Part shown: piece after piece, positions 34,971 to 46,564 of the stretch | Layout of the letters: each line of letters starts with the position of its first letter | Numbering within the stretch: position 1 is the first letter of the stretch | Source: Toxonevra muliebris | Taxonomy: Eukaryota > Arthropoda > Insecta > Diptera > Pallopteridae | Direction: 5' to 3' | Length of the DNA: 64,000 bases | Assembly: GCA_963691655.1 (NCBI GenBank) | Contig: OY829326.1 | Coordinates: 76,377,235-76,441,234 of the forward strand | Position numbers and translations under genes: made by a program | Notes under the pieces: model-generated | What the model saw: only the letters and a program-made list of their open reading frames with translations | Told to the model about the DNA's origin: nothing | Database searches by the model: none

Positions 34971-36327
34971 ACACCGTTTCTACTCATGGTGTAACAGCAA
35001 CACCGTTGCTGCTCATCGTCGTTTCGTTATTGATACCTTTCGCTACTGTATTCGGTTCTTACGCCAGTAGCATATGCTAATAGCAGAATAAATCATTAGG
35101 AGGTGGGCATTGAATTCCCAGATCACTGCGGCCATCTAGGGCGTATTGGGATATCCTCCCTAGAATTAATTGTTTTTATAGTTCTCCTATGAGTTCATTT
35201 CTTATAGGAAATTTAATATCTGTTTAGGAGAACTATCCGCTATGTATTCCGGTTGTAGGATAGAATTTCCTAAGTAACGAAGTCGGCTCCTCATTAGACC
35301 TTCACGGTGGCATAGAATATGTTCTGCTGCTTCCTCCTCCTCGCTACATATTCGGCATGTATTGTCTTTTGCTAGACTCAAGGTCGATAAATGTTTGTTG
35401 ACCCTACAATGTTCTGTATATAATCCTGTGGCAATTCGGATTGATTCTTACTTAAATTAAGCAATTGTTTAGTTTTGCGTAGACCGATCTTTGGCATGAA
35501 TGATTTAGCTTGTCTGTTACCGGGGGTTGCCCTCCAGTATTGTAACGAATTATTGTTCAGCAAATTTTTTAAAATAATTTTAACGGCACTCTATAGTAGG
35601 CCGCAGAATGATCGTGGTTCATTGGATGAGCCTTTCCTCGCAAATTCATCTGCCATTTCGTTGCCTACATCTCCTCTATGCCCTGGCATCCAAATGAGTT
35701 GTACTCTGTTATGAAAAGTTAGACTGATTAGGAGCTGTAGACAGTCCCAAAGTAGTTTATAGGTGATTTTGTATGCAGCAAGTGCAAGGATAACCGATCT
35801 GTTGTCAGATTGATGTAAGTGTTCTTGTTGACCATAGGTCTATTTTCATACTCCCTTAGGCAGAGCTCAATGGAATGCACCTCGGCTTGAAAAACTAAGC
35901 TACCTATTCCCATACCTGCATAAAGAGATTATTTTGATCTAACCCCCTGCCGCCACTCCTTTGTTTGTCTAGGAGCCTTCCATATATGATAGTCTTTTGT
36001 AAACTTTGGCCACTAATTTCTATCAGGGAATGTGACATTAAAGTTATGGCAGAAATTTTAAAGCGAAAGGCATTTGCCGGTAGTAAGAATACTTAATAGT
36101 ATTAAATCTGGATGAATGGTTTTACACGCTTACTTACAGGTATACTCTAGAGCTTCTTTCTTTAGGAGTAAGTGTAGTGGTAGCAGGTTTAGTAAGGTAT
36201 TCAATGCCGCGGCAGGAGTTGTTGGCATTTCTTCTGTAATACAGACTATTACTCCACCTTGTGGACAGCCTTTAGCGGCAGATACTCTGATTGTTTCCCT
36301 ACACAAAGTTGAGCTTATGTTTCTGAC

Positions 36328-37199
36328 TAGGGTAGCCAGATTTATGAATCAGTACATTAGACGTTAGAAATCAGTGAAAATCAGTACAGTATTTATGCTT
36401 TTATTACCTAGTAGTTGACGACCTCGATAGTCTAGTGGATAGTGCACTAGACTTTCATCCAGAAGGTTGCGGGTTCGATTCCCGTCTTGGTCTGGTGGTT
36501 AATTCTCATAAACTTCTTATATTCACTATCGATATGAAGTGGATGAGAATGATAAGAATGTGTACAAGTACACACCTTGGTTGGTAATGGCAAAACCACC
36601 GAGCTGATAAAAAATTGCCACACAGCCGTTCGAAATCGGCGTTAAACTGTAGGTCCTACCATCGCCACTGTGGTCTAGTGGCAGAGTGCCAGACTCTTGT
36701 TTCTGGAGACCCGAGTTCGATTCTCGGCTTGGGTATGTTTCTTATCTATCTTTTTTTCTCTCTTCCTGTATTTCTTTCTTTCTTGGGGCTTTGGTACAAT
36801 AGATTTTTTAGGTCGCAGTGCCTGACTTTTGAGTCGTCCTTCCTTCAAATAATAATAATGAATAATACCTAGTAGTTTCAATGTAATATAGTGATATAAA
36901 CGTCCTGAAACTTTTTCTCCGATTTTGTGTGTTCATTTTAAATTTTTTTCTTTGTCAGCAGACATTGTTGATTACGTATCAGTTTCCATGTTTAGAGAAT
37001 CGTCAGAAAAAGAAACAAACAGGGTGAGACTGTTTGCAAAAATGATTTTAAGACCATTAAGGTTAAGCACAAAAATTCTTAAGATATTAATTTAAAAAAA
37101 TCAGTACATTTTCGTACTGATTCCGAGATTTGGAAAAATCAGAATTAAAAAAAAATATCAGGACAAGTTCTGATCAAATCAATACTTTTGGCTACCCTA
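36328..37199. mobile_element. hAT-like MITE inserted in the LINE, itself carrying a composite SINE
   Basis: The ends TAGGGTAGCC (36328-36337) and GGCTACCCTA (37190-37199) are a perfect 10-bp inverted repeat. Flanking octamers TTTCTGAC (36320-36327) and TTTCTGTT (37200-37207) agree at six of eight positions, consistent with an aged 8-bp duplication. AATCAGTAC and close variants recur near both ends. LINE coding resumes on both sides. Without the SINE the element is about 410 bp and non-coding. Confidence 0.78.
36417..36865 (+). mobile_element. Composite SINE: family A head and body fused to family B
   Basis: A perfect 12-bp duplication TACCTAGTAGTT (36405-36416 and 36866-36877) flanks 449 bp. 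The first unit has an A box TAGTCTAGTGG (36428-36438) and a B box GGTTCGATTCC (36472-36482), and matches SINE A of 19043-19355 up to CGGCGTTAAACTGTAGGTCC (about 36656). The SINE A tail is missing. A second tRNA-like head follows, with A box TGGTCTAGTGG (36671-36681) and B box AGTTCGATTCT (36714-36724), then the family B body and an (AAT)n tail as at 18302-18467. A single outer duplication and none at the internal junction indicate insertion as one unit. Confidence 0.9.
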
Positions 37200-37484
37200 T
37201 TTCTGTTGTATTATCTACAACTTTGCTTTGTGTGGAGGTTTTGATTAGGAAGTCCTCAGTATTATCGAATGCACCTTCAATATCAAGAAAACATCAAATA
37301 AGCTAGCACTTTGACCATAAGTGATTTTTCAATTATGAGTGTCTGAAGGGCATGCATTGTGGATTTTCCAGGTTGGTAAGCATATTGGTTGTCATTTAAG
37401 GGGTTTGTGCTTAAAGTGTTCTCTTTGATCACTAGCATAATAGACAACTCTGGTCAGATACCTCTTCTCTTCAACATGAGAAAT

Positions 37485-39400
37485 ATATTTTAAAATAATA
37501 GATAGATTGAGACAAATCAAATTAATAAATCTCCGCCATACATGCTCGTGTAATAGATTTCAAATTTCAATTGTTTCAATGCTAATGTTAATTTTTAATT
37601 ATTAGATTATTTTTCTAAAGCTATTGAATATTTCTAATGATAATGCTAAACCAATGCATTGCTTTAATTACCCATGTATGTTCTATACGAAGCGCAGAAG
37701 TTTCTACCTTTCTTACTTAACTACTGGAAATATGATTAAAGTGTCGATATTGAGCGAGTAGCCGTAATTTGGGGATTACTCCTTAGACAAATCGTATTCG
37801 GTATTGAGCTGAATGCTATTGTTTTAATTGCACGGTCGCTGTGATTACGAATGGGCACACGCAGAGTTTTTCAATTTCTAATAGAGGTACAGAAATGTAC
37901 CTGTATTTGTAAAATGAATCCTGAATCTTTATGCAATAGCAATGTAAATAGGACAAGTATCTTTAAGATAAATAAATGTGATATTATTTGTTTCCTTTTT
38001 TCTTTTTGAATGAAATTTGGATTTTGGAAATTTTTTTTCTATTTTTTATTGTGGTTTTACTCTTTATGACCGTGTCATCAACAATGTCCAGCTCACTTTC
38101 TTTTCTGTTTTTGTTTTTTTTTTTTCTTGTCTCTAGCATTTAGTCCTTCTTTCTATTCTTGTCTCTTCATGTGCCTCTGATGTTTAAACCTTCAACTTTA
38201 TTCTACCATCATTTTCATTTGTGTTGTCAAAGTGTAATTTAATATCCGAAACGCTTGTTGTTGTTCATCGACGTATTCTTCTTCTTCAGTGCGTAGTCGT
38301 TGTTGTTATTTTTATTTAATCATATCAAGTAGATAGAATATTATTACCATGTTCCTTGCCGCTGCTGCACCTCTACATAAATAGGTAAGCCAAGCTAAGC
38401 AAAGTGTATCAGTCCAGCGTGTTGTGTTGTTTTACCTGCTTTTTAGTTGCTTTTGCAAACGAGCTGTATTCAAGTCATAAATGGCGGGCGAACTGACATG
38501 ACTTTTTCTTGTTGTTGTCCACTCGCTACGCCACGCCATGCGATGCAGCTTAGATTTCTTCTTCTTTTTCTTCTTTGAATGTTTCGAGTGTGATGGTGTG
38601 TCGGTAATGGCGAAATTGATGTTGTTGCTTGCGCACACACACACACACACACACGTGTGTAGTTTTTATCACCACCGTTGAACGACGCATTTGAGTTGAC
38701 ATTAAATGGGTTTGTTAGTCATTGTTGTTGTTGTTGTCTGTTCTACATACATACTTAGATACATATGTACGTATGCATTTAGATACACATGAATTTGCTT
38801 CGCTTCGCTGTTTTTATCACTCGAATAAACACAAACATTTGTTACCAATCAGAGTTTTTAATTTTATATCTTATGGCTTTTTTTTTTTTAATTTCTCTTC
38901 GCTCCTGGCTCCTTTCCGCTTGGCCAGCAGAAAAAAAGCCGCTTTAATGTAGGAGGCTTATGTATGTGGCGTGCTTGGCCGTTCCGTCCGTGTGTGTTTA
39001 ACCGCAGATATTAGCCGCAATTTGGTTTTAAGGATGTGATCAATTATGAATATCTTAATTGGACTTGATGTTTTTTTGTGCTTGCAAAACAAACAACAAA
39101 AACTTATCGAATTTTATTAAATTAATATGCTCTAATACTAAAAGATATTGGTTTATTAATTTTTCAGTAAAAATAAAATAGTAAGGCATGAATGTATCTG
39201 CATTAGGGTGGCTCTAATTGAGAACTTTTTCGGAAAAGTATCATGTAATAACCACTAGAATAATACGAAAGCAAATCAAGAGATCAGAGCTCCAAAATTT
39301 AGTCCAAACCTAATAATTGTTATATTTTTCTGAAATGAGGATTTATTCAAATTTCAGAAGAGAAATATAGAACCAAAAAAGAGGTATAGAACTAAAAGTT
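37485..39400. other. Non-coding DNA with microsatellites
   Basis: A (CA)n tract ends in a palindrome-like CACACGTGTGT (38632-38660), and TTG repeats occur (around 38717-38736). The overlapping Cys-Val minus frames at 38432-38652 derive from the microsatellite. No gene is supported. Confidence 0.5.
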
Positions 39401-39403
39401 TAC

Positions 39404-39428
39404 CACCCCCCCCCCCCCCCCCCCCCCC
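39404..39428. repeat. Poly(C) tract
   Basis: An uninterrupted run of about 25 C bases, exceptional in this AT-rich window. It is immediately followed by the reverse-complement form of the degenerate TTTGGTCTGAATT repeat. Confidence 0.9.
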
Positions 39429-39429
39429 A

Positions 39430-39720
39430 TCACATCAAATTCAAACCAAAAATGATACCAATATTTATACTAAATTCAGATAAAAAATCAAACATCATCT
39501 CGAAATTCGAAACAAAATTTAGAAATTCAGAAATCAGACCGAATATCAAACCAAAAATCAGGCTGAAATTCAAACCGAAGCTTGAACCAAAATTTTGTCC
39601 CAATTTAGACCAAAATTTTGATCAAACCCAAATTCGAATCAAAAGTCAAACGGAAATTTAAACCAAAAAACCAGACCGAAATCTAAAGATATATCAGACC
39701 ACAATTCAGAGGTGGGACTG
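39430..39720. repeat. Degenerate AAATTCAGACCAAA repeat tract
   Basis: Variants of AATTCAAACCAAAAATCAG, GAAATTCAAACCGAAG and CAAATTTAGACCAAAATTTTG are strung together. It is the reverse complement of the repeat at 24360-24510 and 28730-29460. The open frame over it (39452-39661) is an artefact of a period near 12 without stops. Confidence 0.65.
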
Positions 39721-40067
39721 CAGTGCACATAGCCCTTCGCCACAATTTATGCTTAATGGTTTTAATTGAATTTCGCATGTAATCCATAACAAGATACTTT
39801 AACTCACTTTACTATATGTATTTAGAGATAAATTTTTGTTTTATCTGTAGTCACACCTCAATATACTTTAGAATCGGAACCCCAAAACCCTCGCCCCTGT
39901 GTACGCGCCTGCTGTTCGGCAAGGCGAGTTATTGCGAGACATATGGAATCTAACGACGACCGAGATTTTGGCCTTAAATTATTACCAAAAAAAAAGTGGA
40001 ATGAAAACAATTCAATTGAAAGCAACAAATGCGAGCAATCGTATCATTTGAAGTGTATAAACTAGGA

Positions 40068-41132
40068 CAGTGGTCTTCAATCTCTTTTGACCACGGAGCC
40101 CTTTCGACTGGCATTCGATTTCGCGGAGCCCCTAGAGAAAAATCGTAAATAAAGCAAAAATTTTGAGGCATAGTCATAATCAAAAATAAAGTGATGGGCA
40201 AAACAATGATTTTTCAGTAACGGTGATAGAAGTAATAGTGTTTTCTGAATCAGTGTGCTTTTAAATAATGACACTGATCACTGTTTCCTTACATCAGCGC
40301 GTTCCACCGTCGTAATTAATGTATTTTCATATTGGCAATATGAATTTACCACTCTGAAAAAATATGTTTACTACTTATAGGAAATTTTTTTTCCAAGGAA
40401 TACTATAGTGTTTTTTTTAAATTTTTTATTCTGTCGAGAACGAATAGTGAACTAAATTTCAATTATTTAATTGTTAATAAAAATTACTATTTTGAGACGA
40501 TTTTTACAATTATAAAAAATGGCGAAATACGTGTCCGCTTATTTTGTATAGGAAACGTGTAAAAAGAATTTGAAGCAAATAAAAATGTTGACTAATATTT
40601 TTCCAGAAATCCGTTTAATTTGCATTAAAATGCCTCAAAATATCTCTTTCTCACGCACTAATACTATTACAGCGATAGAGAACAAAAATTCACTACAGAA
40701 CGAATATGAAAAGGAACGAAATGAAAATAAATAATCAACTTGTTTAAAACTGCAATCACTGGGAGCCGTTTTTGGATCTCGTTAGTCACAGTAGTGATCA
40801 GTGATTTCCCAGTCACAGTGATTAAATCACCGATAACCAAATAATGACCATCACTAGTAATTTGACTAAACTATACTTTAACACTATAAGAAATGCATGG
40901 CATTAAAGTATAGTTTAGTTAAAGTACACTTTATTTTTGACTATGACTATGCGCCTTTGTGTTTACAGATTTAAACATATTTAAATTTATTTTTAAATAT
41001 AAATTTATATAAATGATTTGAATTTAAATATTAACTCAGTTTTTTTTTTTTAAATTAAACATATTCCCGCGGAGCCCCTGGAAAATTTTGTGGAGTCCCA
41101 GGGCTCTATAGAGCACAGTTTGAAAACCAATA
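40068..41132. mobile_element. hAT-type non-autonomous element
   Basis: The left end CAGTGGTCTTCAATCTCTTT and the right end (complement of CTATTGGTTTTCAAACTGTG, allowing for decay) are the CAGTGGTTxTCAAxC-type ends of many hAT elements. GCGGAGCCCCT occurs near both termini (40122 and 41071). Flanking octamers AACTAGGA (40060-40067) and GACTAGGT (41133-41140) share six bases. A second, internal pair of AGTGATGG-type inverted ends (about 40191 and 40853) suggests another nested MITE rich in CAGTGATCACTG palindromes. No coding frame. Confidence 0.72.
40865..40919. repeat. Perfect 17-bp inverted repeat
   Basis: ACTAAACTATACTTTAA (40865-40881) is exactly mirrored by TTAAAGTATAGTTTAGT (40903-40919) with a 21-base loop. 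It lies inside the hAT-type element, just outside the nested AGTGATGG ends. Confidence 0.9.
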
Positions 41133-41140
41133 GACTAGGT

Positions 41141-42857
41141 GCTTTGTCTAATATTAGTCCTAAAAATCCTGGGATTTCCGGTATGCGTATATAAATACAC
41201 AAACATATTGGAATTCCAATTTTTTTGTTTTATATAATCTTCATATCATTTTTTGTTATCTTTGAGTTAAGGGAAAATTTTGTTCATCAATTGTTTTTCA
41301 ATTCATTCATGGTAGGATCTCTGAAAGGCTAACTAATATGGGAGTATTTTTTTTTTGCACTCGGCATGAAATTCCACTCCAAAAATATGTGCTACATTTT
41401 TTTTCAACCATTTCATTTTTGAGAATATCCGTATTTTCCCACTTGATATAAGAAATTTTTGAAAAGTTCGGATGTTCTGGGCGATTAAATGGTTGACAAA
41501 AATCTGAAATCAATCGAAAAGCGGACTTATTATAAGAAGAATATCATCTCATATTCATTTTAAGTTTTGGACATTCCAATTAAAATTGCGTAGAGCAAAG
41601 TAAAAAAGACTGAACAATTTGGAAAAAAATTGTATTCAAATAAACATAATTTTTCAGTTTTATTCCATATTTGTTAAAGCTAAAAATGACTAGGATCTTG
41701 ATGACGACGAATGATTTTATTGCTAATTTTTCTTTATTTGTAGAATTTGGAAGTGTTTTTTTTTAATTAAAACGTGGAAGCTTTTAGAATTTTCATAAAT
41801 TTGTTATCGCAACAATTATAAAACAATTATAAAAAGGAATGTGTTTTTCATCAAATTGTTATCGATTGCCAGAGTTGTACTTGGATTTTAGAACAATTTG
41901 AAATCAATTTGGTTTGGCAGTTATTTTTAACTTAATCTCGGATGAAAATGAGAGAGAAACTAAAAATTGCTCAATTTCTCTCAGTTATTCTATTCAGTTA
42001 CGAGTGCACACGGCCACTAGGGTACAAAAATTTGATACTATTTTACAGATAATTCAATTACACAATTACTGTGGGTGCCACAGAATACTCCAACGTGAAT
42101 TCCTTAGGCATTCCGTTAATTACAGTTTTCCCTGTCTTGCCCGGATAGTAAACGAAAAACTGTAATAATTGATTAATTAATATTATTGGAGTTTCAAATC
42201 AATTTTTACAGTGTGATTTTGTAAATTTTCAAATTGGAAATTGAATTTTTACTAAGCGTAATAATACTTTTGATATCAAAAGCAATAATTGAAGAGTTAT
42301 AGAAGTTATATTTTATTCTCTTCCTTATATTTAGCTTCAAATCGCATTGATCAAAAGCAAACAACTCGACCAGCTATCTTCATGATTCTAGGGTAATTCA
42401 AAAAAAGATGGTGTTTCAGTTTCAATGGTTTTTGGAAAACTGTTCGATACAATTATGAAATGGACATGCAATGCTAAAGACTTTTGCTAATAAAATAATA
42501 AAACTTTCATTTAATATAGTGCAAAAATCCCAAATCTTACTAGCTTCAGGTAGAAGGTCCAGGATAAATATTCCAAAATGTCTCAATACAGAATGAAGCA
42601 AATCCAGGTGCTAACCAATCTGTTTGAAAGTTATTTTATTGAATGATAATATAGAGAAAAATATTTGATATATAAAACAAAGTAAATGTGTGATTTAAAA
42701 AATGAAAGCAATGAAACAAAAATATTTTCATAAATTTTACAGTTTGCTCCGTAATTTTTAATTGCCGATCATAGAATTTATCAATAATAATTCAGTATTT
42801 TTTATCAACTCAATTTTTTCCATGTCAATTTGAATATTTTCCTTTCTGAAACTGTAA
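41141..42857. other. AT-rich non-coding DNA, nothing recognised
   Basis: No coding region or transposon terminus was identified before the TA target of the DD37E mariner. Confidence 0.5.
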
Positions 42858-42859
42858 TA

Positions 42860-44156
42860 AAGCGCGGTTCACGCCAAATTGGCACGCTTTGTTGTGGTCA
42901 CCACGTCCTAGTCATTAGAACAACAAATTTTTTACTGGGATTTGTTTATAATACCGTTACCGTTAGTTGATATATTTTTCATATTAATTGATCGCTAGTT
43001 GGTGATTGTGTGCACAATGGAAGCTGCAAATAGAAAATTGATTGTGAACAAATTTATTGAAAATCCGTCGTGGTCTGTTTCAAAGATTGGGGGAGTGTTA
43101 AATATCTCCAAAAGAACGGTATGTAGAGTTATAAAACGATATAAAGAAACTCTTAGTGTTGAAAGAGTTAAAAAAGTTGTGAACAAAACGGGAACCACCA
43201 ACCTAAAATTAAAGGCAAAGATCTTGAGGTCCATCAAAAGCAATCCCGGACTATCGGATAGCGACCGTGCCAAAAAATTCAATACCAGCAAAAGTACTGC
43301 TAGACGAATACGCATAAAAGCTGGGCTAAAGTGCTATCGTGCTATTAAATATCCAAATAGAACAGACAAACAGAATTTGCTGGCCAAAAAACGTGCTCGT
43401 CTTCTTTATAATAATGTTTTGACCAAATTCAATGGATGCATTATTGTGGATGACGAATCATACGTAAAATTTGATCTTAAACAGCATCCAGGTCAAAAAT
43501 TTTATATGGCAACGAATCATGGTAATGTACCCTCAAAATTCAAGTACATAAAAATGGATAAATTTGCAAAGAAAGCAATGGTGTGGCAGGCTATTTGCAG
43601 CTGTGGTCTCAAATCCAGGGCATTTGTGGCATCCTTTTCTATGACGTCTGATATTTACATCAAAGAGTGCCTTTCGAATCGAATATTGCCATTTGTTCGT
43701 CACCACCATTCGCCAGTGAAGTTTTGGCCTTATTCAGCCAGTTGCCACTACTCTAAGAAAACCATGGATTGGAATCAGACAAATAAAGTAGATGTAGTGC
43801 CCAAATATATGAATCCACCCAATAGCCCCCAGCTTCGACCGATCGAAAAATACTGGGCTATTACAAAATATAAGTTGAAGAAAAATGCAGGTATTGTCAA
43901 AAATGTGAATTCAATGTTACTAAAATGGAACTAAATAGCCGCAAAAGTATCCAGAGCGGATGTTCAAAGGTTGATGGGGTCCATTAAAAGGAATACCCGG
44001 AACTTTTTGCACAACAAAGAGATTTAAATCTTTTAATATTATAGTATTAAAACACAATATTAAACTTATCATTTAATGCATTATTTGCTATTCTGAGTAT
44101 TCTGGTAAAAAGATACAGCAACTTTCCTGCGTGCCAATTTTGCGTGAACCGCGCTT
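42860..44156 (+). mobile_element. Full-length DD37E mariner element
   Basis: The TA dinucleotides 42858-42859 and 44157-44158 flank a 1297-bp element. The ends AAGCGCGGTTCACGCCAAAT and its inverted partner (complement of GTGCCAATTTTGCGTGAACC and following) form a 28-bp terminal repeat with one mismatch. It carries one transposase gene in plus orientation. Ends, size and the DD37E signature place it in the IS630-Tc1-mariner superfamily. The well-preserved ends suggest it is fairly recent and could still be mobilised by a transposase supplied elsewhere. Confidence 0.95.
43017..44027 (+). pseudogene. DD37E transposase, inactivated by two lesions
   Basis: The frame is open from before the ATG at 43017 (MEAANRK; an in-frame ATG at 42999 also exists) to TAA at 43932-43934. 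It then continues in the same frame (VSRADVQRLMGSIKRN) to a second TAA at 44025-44027, so the first stop truncates about 31 residues. Two helix-turn-helix units are visible (SWSVSKIGGVLNISKRTVCR; LSDSDRAKKFNTSKSTARR). The first catalytic Asp is in IIVDDESYVKFD. The Glu is in RPIEKYW (codon 43845-43847). The second catalytic position, expected Asp in WPDxAS, is Tyr (WPYSAS; TAT at 43731-43733), 37 residues before the Glu. Loss of that Asp should abolish catalysis, as for all DDE/D enzymes. Length compares well with the usual 330-350 residues. Confidence 0.92.
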
Positions 44157-44159
44157 TAA

Positions 44160-46212
44160 TTAAGTTTTGGACTGAATTTTTGCAGTTTAAACATAAAATT
44201 AATATTGAGTATCTCGTGAAATTTCTGAATTACAGGGCGAAATGGCAATTTTTCCTGATTATTCTGGTTTTTTTTGAATATCACACGTTATTTTTCACAA
44301 ACCTTTTTTTTCCGTGTACATTCATTATAGATGGTACTTTTCGTTCAGGAGTTGATATTGTGTATAAAAACAATTAGGCTAAGGAAAATGAACTGATCAA
44401 TGAACTACGGTGTTCAATACACAAGCAATAACTTAAAAAGGGCCATAATAATTTTTTTTCAGTTGGATATAAGTAAGTAGATTTATTTAAAAGTATCTAT
44501 CAAAATATTTTCCCAAGACAGATGTCACGCATAAGTAACTTAACAAATGCACATATACATATGCAAACGTATTTACAAACATACATACATACATTTAAAG
44601 ATACCATATAATAAAGAAACTAAAACCTGAAACACTTGCGATATAATTTATGCAATATGCATAAATGCGTGAAAGTGACCCACGGCATCTACTAAAAACA
44701 AACAAAACAAAAACAGAAAAGTGAACGCAATATTTTATACACCAAATAAAAACTGTCAAATGGTCAAATGGCGCTGCTGTCAAATTAATAAAAATAAAAA
44801 CAGAAAAACAAAAGAAAGGCAAGTCATTTTGCCCCTAAAGAGCTCGGACATACACACACACACATGAAGAATGCATGGGGATGTGAATGTATATAACTAG
44901 CTGTGATGGAAGCAAATTTGAAAGCATCATTCAATGTCCATGCTAATAAATATAAAACAAATTATAATCGCATTGAGAGAATTTCACGGTCATTTGATCA
45001 ATGGACAGTTGCTATTGCGCATATATTTTTTATTGACCATTTCCGTGGGTGTTCAATTATTCATCGAAATAAAAGAAAAAAAAAAAAAAACAAATAAAAG
45101 ACAAAATTTTTTTCTAATTTGTTAAATGCAGAGCAAGTAAGAAATGAAAGAAAGAGAAAAACTTTTGATAACGCTAGCAACTTGACTTCCACTAACCAAA
45201 ATAGAAATTATGCCAAAAATAAATAAATTCTTTAAAATGTTCTCAACTTTTCACTCATCCATCCATCAAGATAAAAGCGAGACCGAGCTCAAGCCCGAAA
45301 TATTGAAGTTGGCGTGCATCATCACGCACTCTCCTCTCGACTTGCCTGATGTTGTTCGCTGGTGTCCTTAGACAAGCGCATATTATATATGTATTTGTAT
45401 CTTAAGGGTTGTTTAAATTTCAATGTTAGTCTCTGTTTTCGTGTGTTTGTATCTTGTTCGACATGCAGATGCGACTTGAAGCGTGGATTTGTCACATTTT
45501 TTTTTTCTTTTTTATATTTAGATACATTCAATTTTTGCTTATTACATACAACGAAGTACACAAAGTTGTGTAAGTATCTGTCTTTTTTTACCTTTTTTTT
45601 TTGTTGTTTCGTGTTATTATAACCGAAACTGATATCTTTTTTTGCTGTTACTGTTTTTTGTTGTACGCGAATGCATTTGACATTTTACATTTGATGGATT
45701 AGCTTTAATTATTGATTAAATAGCCTTGTGAATGTGTCATTTCCATATTAAATCCTTTGATATATTTTGCATAAACTCGATTTTAAACATGTGTAAATTA
45801 TATTTAAATTAAATTTAATGAAACCCAAAAAAAAAAAAAAAAAAAAAAAATGGGTGTGATCGCGTTATGGAAATTAATATCTTGGCCTTTCCTCATGCAA
45901 ATGAAAGTGCATGTTGTTTTTAAATTACATACATATTTAGCTTGATTGATTGATTGATGAAATTTGAAATTAAAATTTTGATTAAACATGCGTTTAAAAG
46001 AATTTATGTACTCATTGAAAAGTTATTGAAGAATTATATACATATAGGAAGTAATTTTTGTATTAATTGCTATTCCGTCCATTCGAGAAAAGAAGATTTA
46101 TTAAGTCGTATACAAATTTTGTATGGAAACAAATAAACAACGAGAAGCTTACAAATTTATAAGCATTCCATTTAGAAATCAAGCAAAATTGTTAAGCCGT
46201 CCTTACATACAA
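44160..46212. other. Non-coding DNA with poly(A) tract
   Basis: A run of about 24 A bases lies at 45827-45850, and T-rich runs around 45490-45600. Short open frames here are low-complexity. No gene or transposon end is supported. Confidence 0.5.
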
Positions 46213-46213
46213 T

Positions 46214-46560
46214 TACGAGGGTTGCTACTTAAGTTTTGTGATATGGCAACACCAGTGTAGATATGTCAAATCTGACATCAGCATCATAAATTTTTATGTT
46301 TTTAATGGTAAACGTACTCAGAACGTTTTGTCAAACGAGTGCTATTTGTGTTGTTTGCAGTGCCTTGAAAAATTTGTCTCGGCATAAAAATTGATTTAAA
46401 TCGTGAACATTTTCGTGCGATGATTTTTTATGATTTTCGATGTGGATTAACTCAACAACAGTCAGCCGATTAACTTTCTTCTACTTTTGGTGATGAAGCA
46501 CCATTTCGAGGAATTCGGTTGTTGTGCTAGAAAACATCGATAAAAAACAATTTTGAGTAT
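46214..46560 (+). pseudogene. Mariner transposase 5' remnant with left terminal repeat
   Basis: ACGAGGGTTGCTACTTAAGT at 46214-46233, next to a TA, is a mariner-type left end. About 150 bp later the plus frame 46387-46530 reads LNREHFRAMIFYDFRCGLTQ, QQSAD, a stop, then STFGDEAPF. This is the first helix-turn-helix region of classic (DD34D) mariner transposases. The frame then closes. No catalytic domain or right end was found; the element is 3'-deleted. Confidence 0.7.
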
Positions 46561-46564
46561 GGAA

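Larger units (their letters stand above)
35095..37480 (-). pseudogene. LINE ORF2 remnant (RT and RNase H), minus strand, interrupted
   Basis: Reading down the minus strand: STNPLNDNQYAYQPGKST and IEGAFDNTEDFLIKTSTQSK (RT motifs) at about 37440-37210. An insertion at 36328-37199 follows, then CRETIRVSAAKGCPQGGVIV (the G-PQG RT block) at about 36305-36245. FQAEVHSIELCLREYENRPM (RNase H, Glu region) lies near 35895 and IWMPGHRGDVGNEMADEFA near 35690. CRICSEEEEAAEHILC and LRYLGNSILQPEYIADSS lead to the ORF stop at 35204-35202. About 100 bp of 3' UTR follows. Stops and frameshifts are scattered. This is a non-LTR retrotransposon of the RNase H-bearing group. Confidence 0.85.

Noticed and set aside
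36116..36367. Plus-strand 83-codon frame
   Set aside because: It is antisense to the LINE RT block containing KGCPQGGV on the minus strand, and its end lies in the hAT-like insertion.
36427..36492. tRNA gene with good A and B boxes
   Set aside because: The acceptor stem pairs only partly, and the sequence is followed by a conserved non-tRNA body repeated at 19043-19355 and enclosed in a target duplication, so it is a SINE head.
38432..38652. Overlapping Cys-Val frames on the minus strand
   Set aside because: Generated by a (CA)n microsatellite; no further protein-like content.
39452..39661. Lys/Pro-rich open frame of 69 codons
   Set aside because: It is produced by a degenerate repeat with a period near 12 and few stops; no complex sequence.
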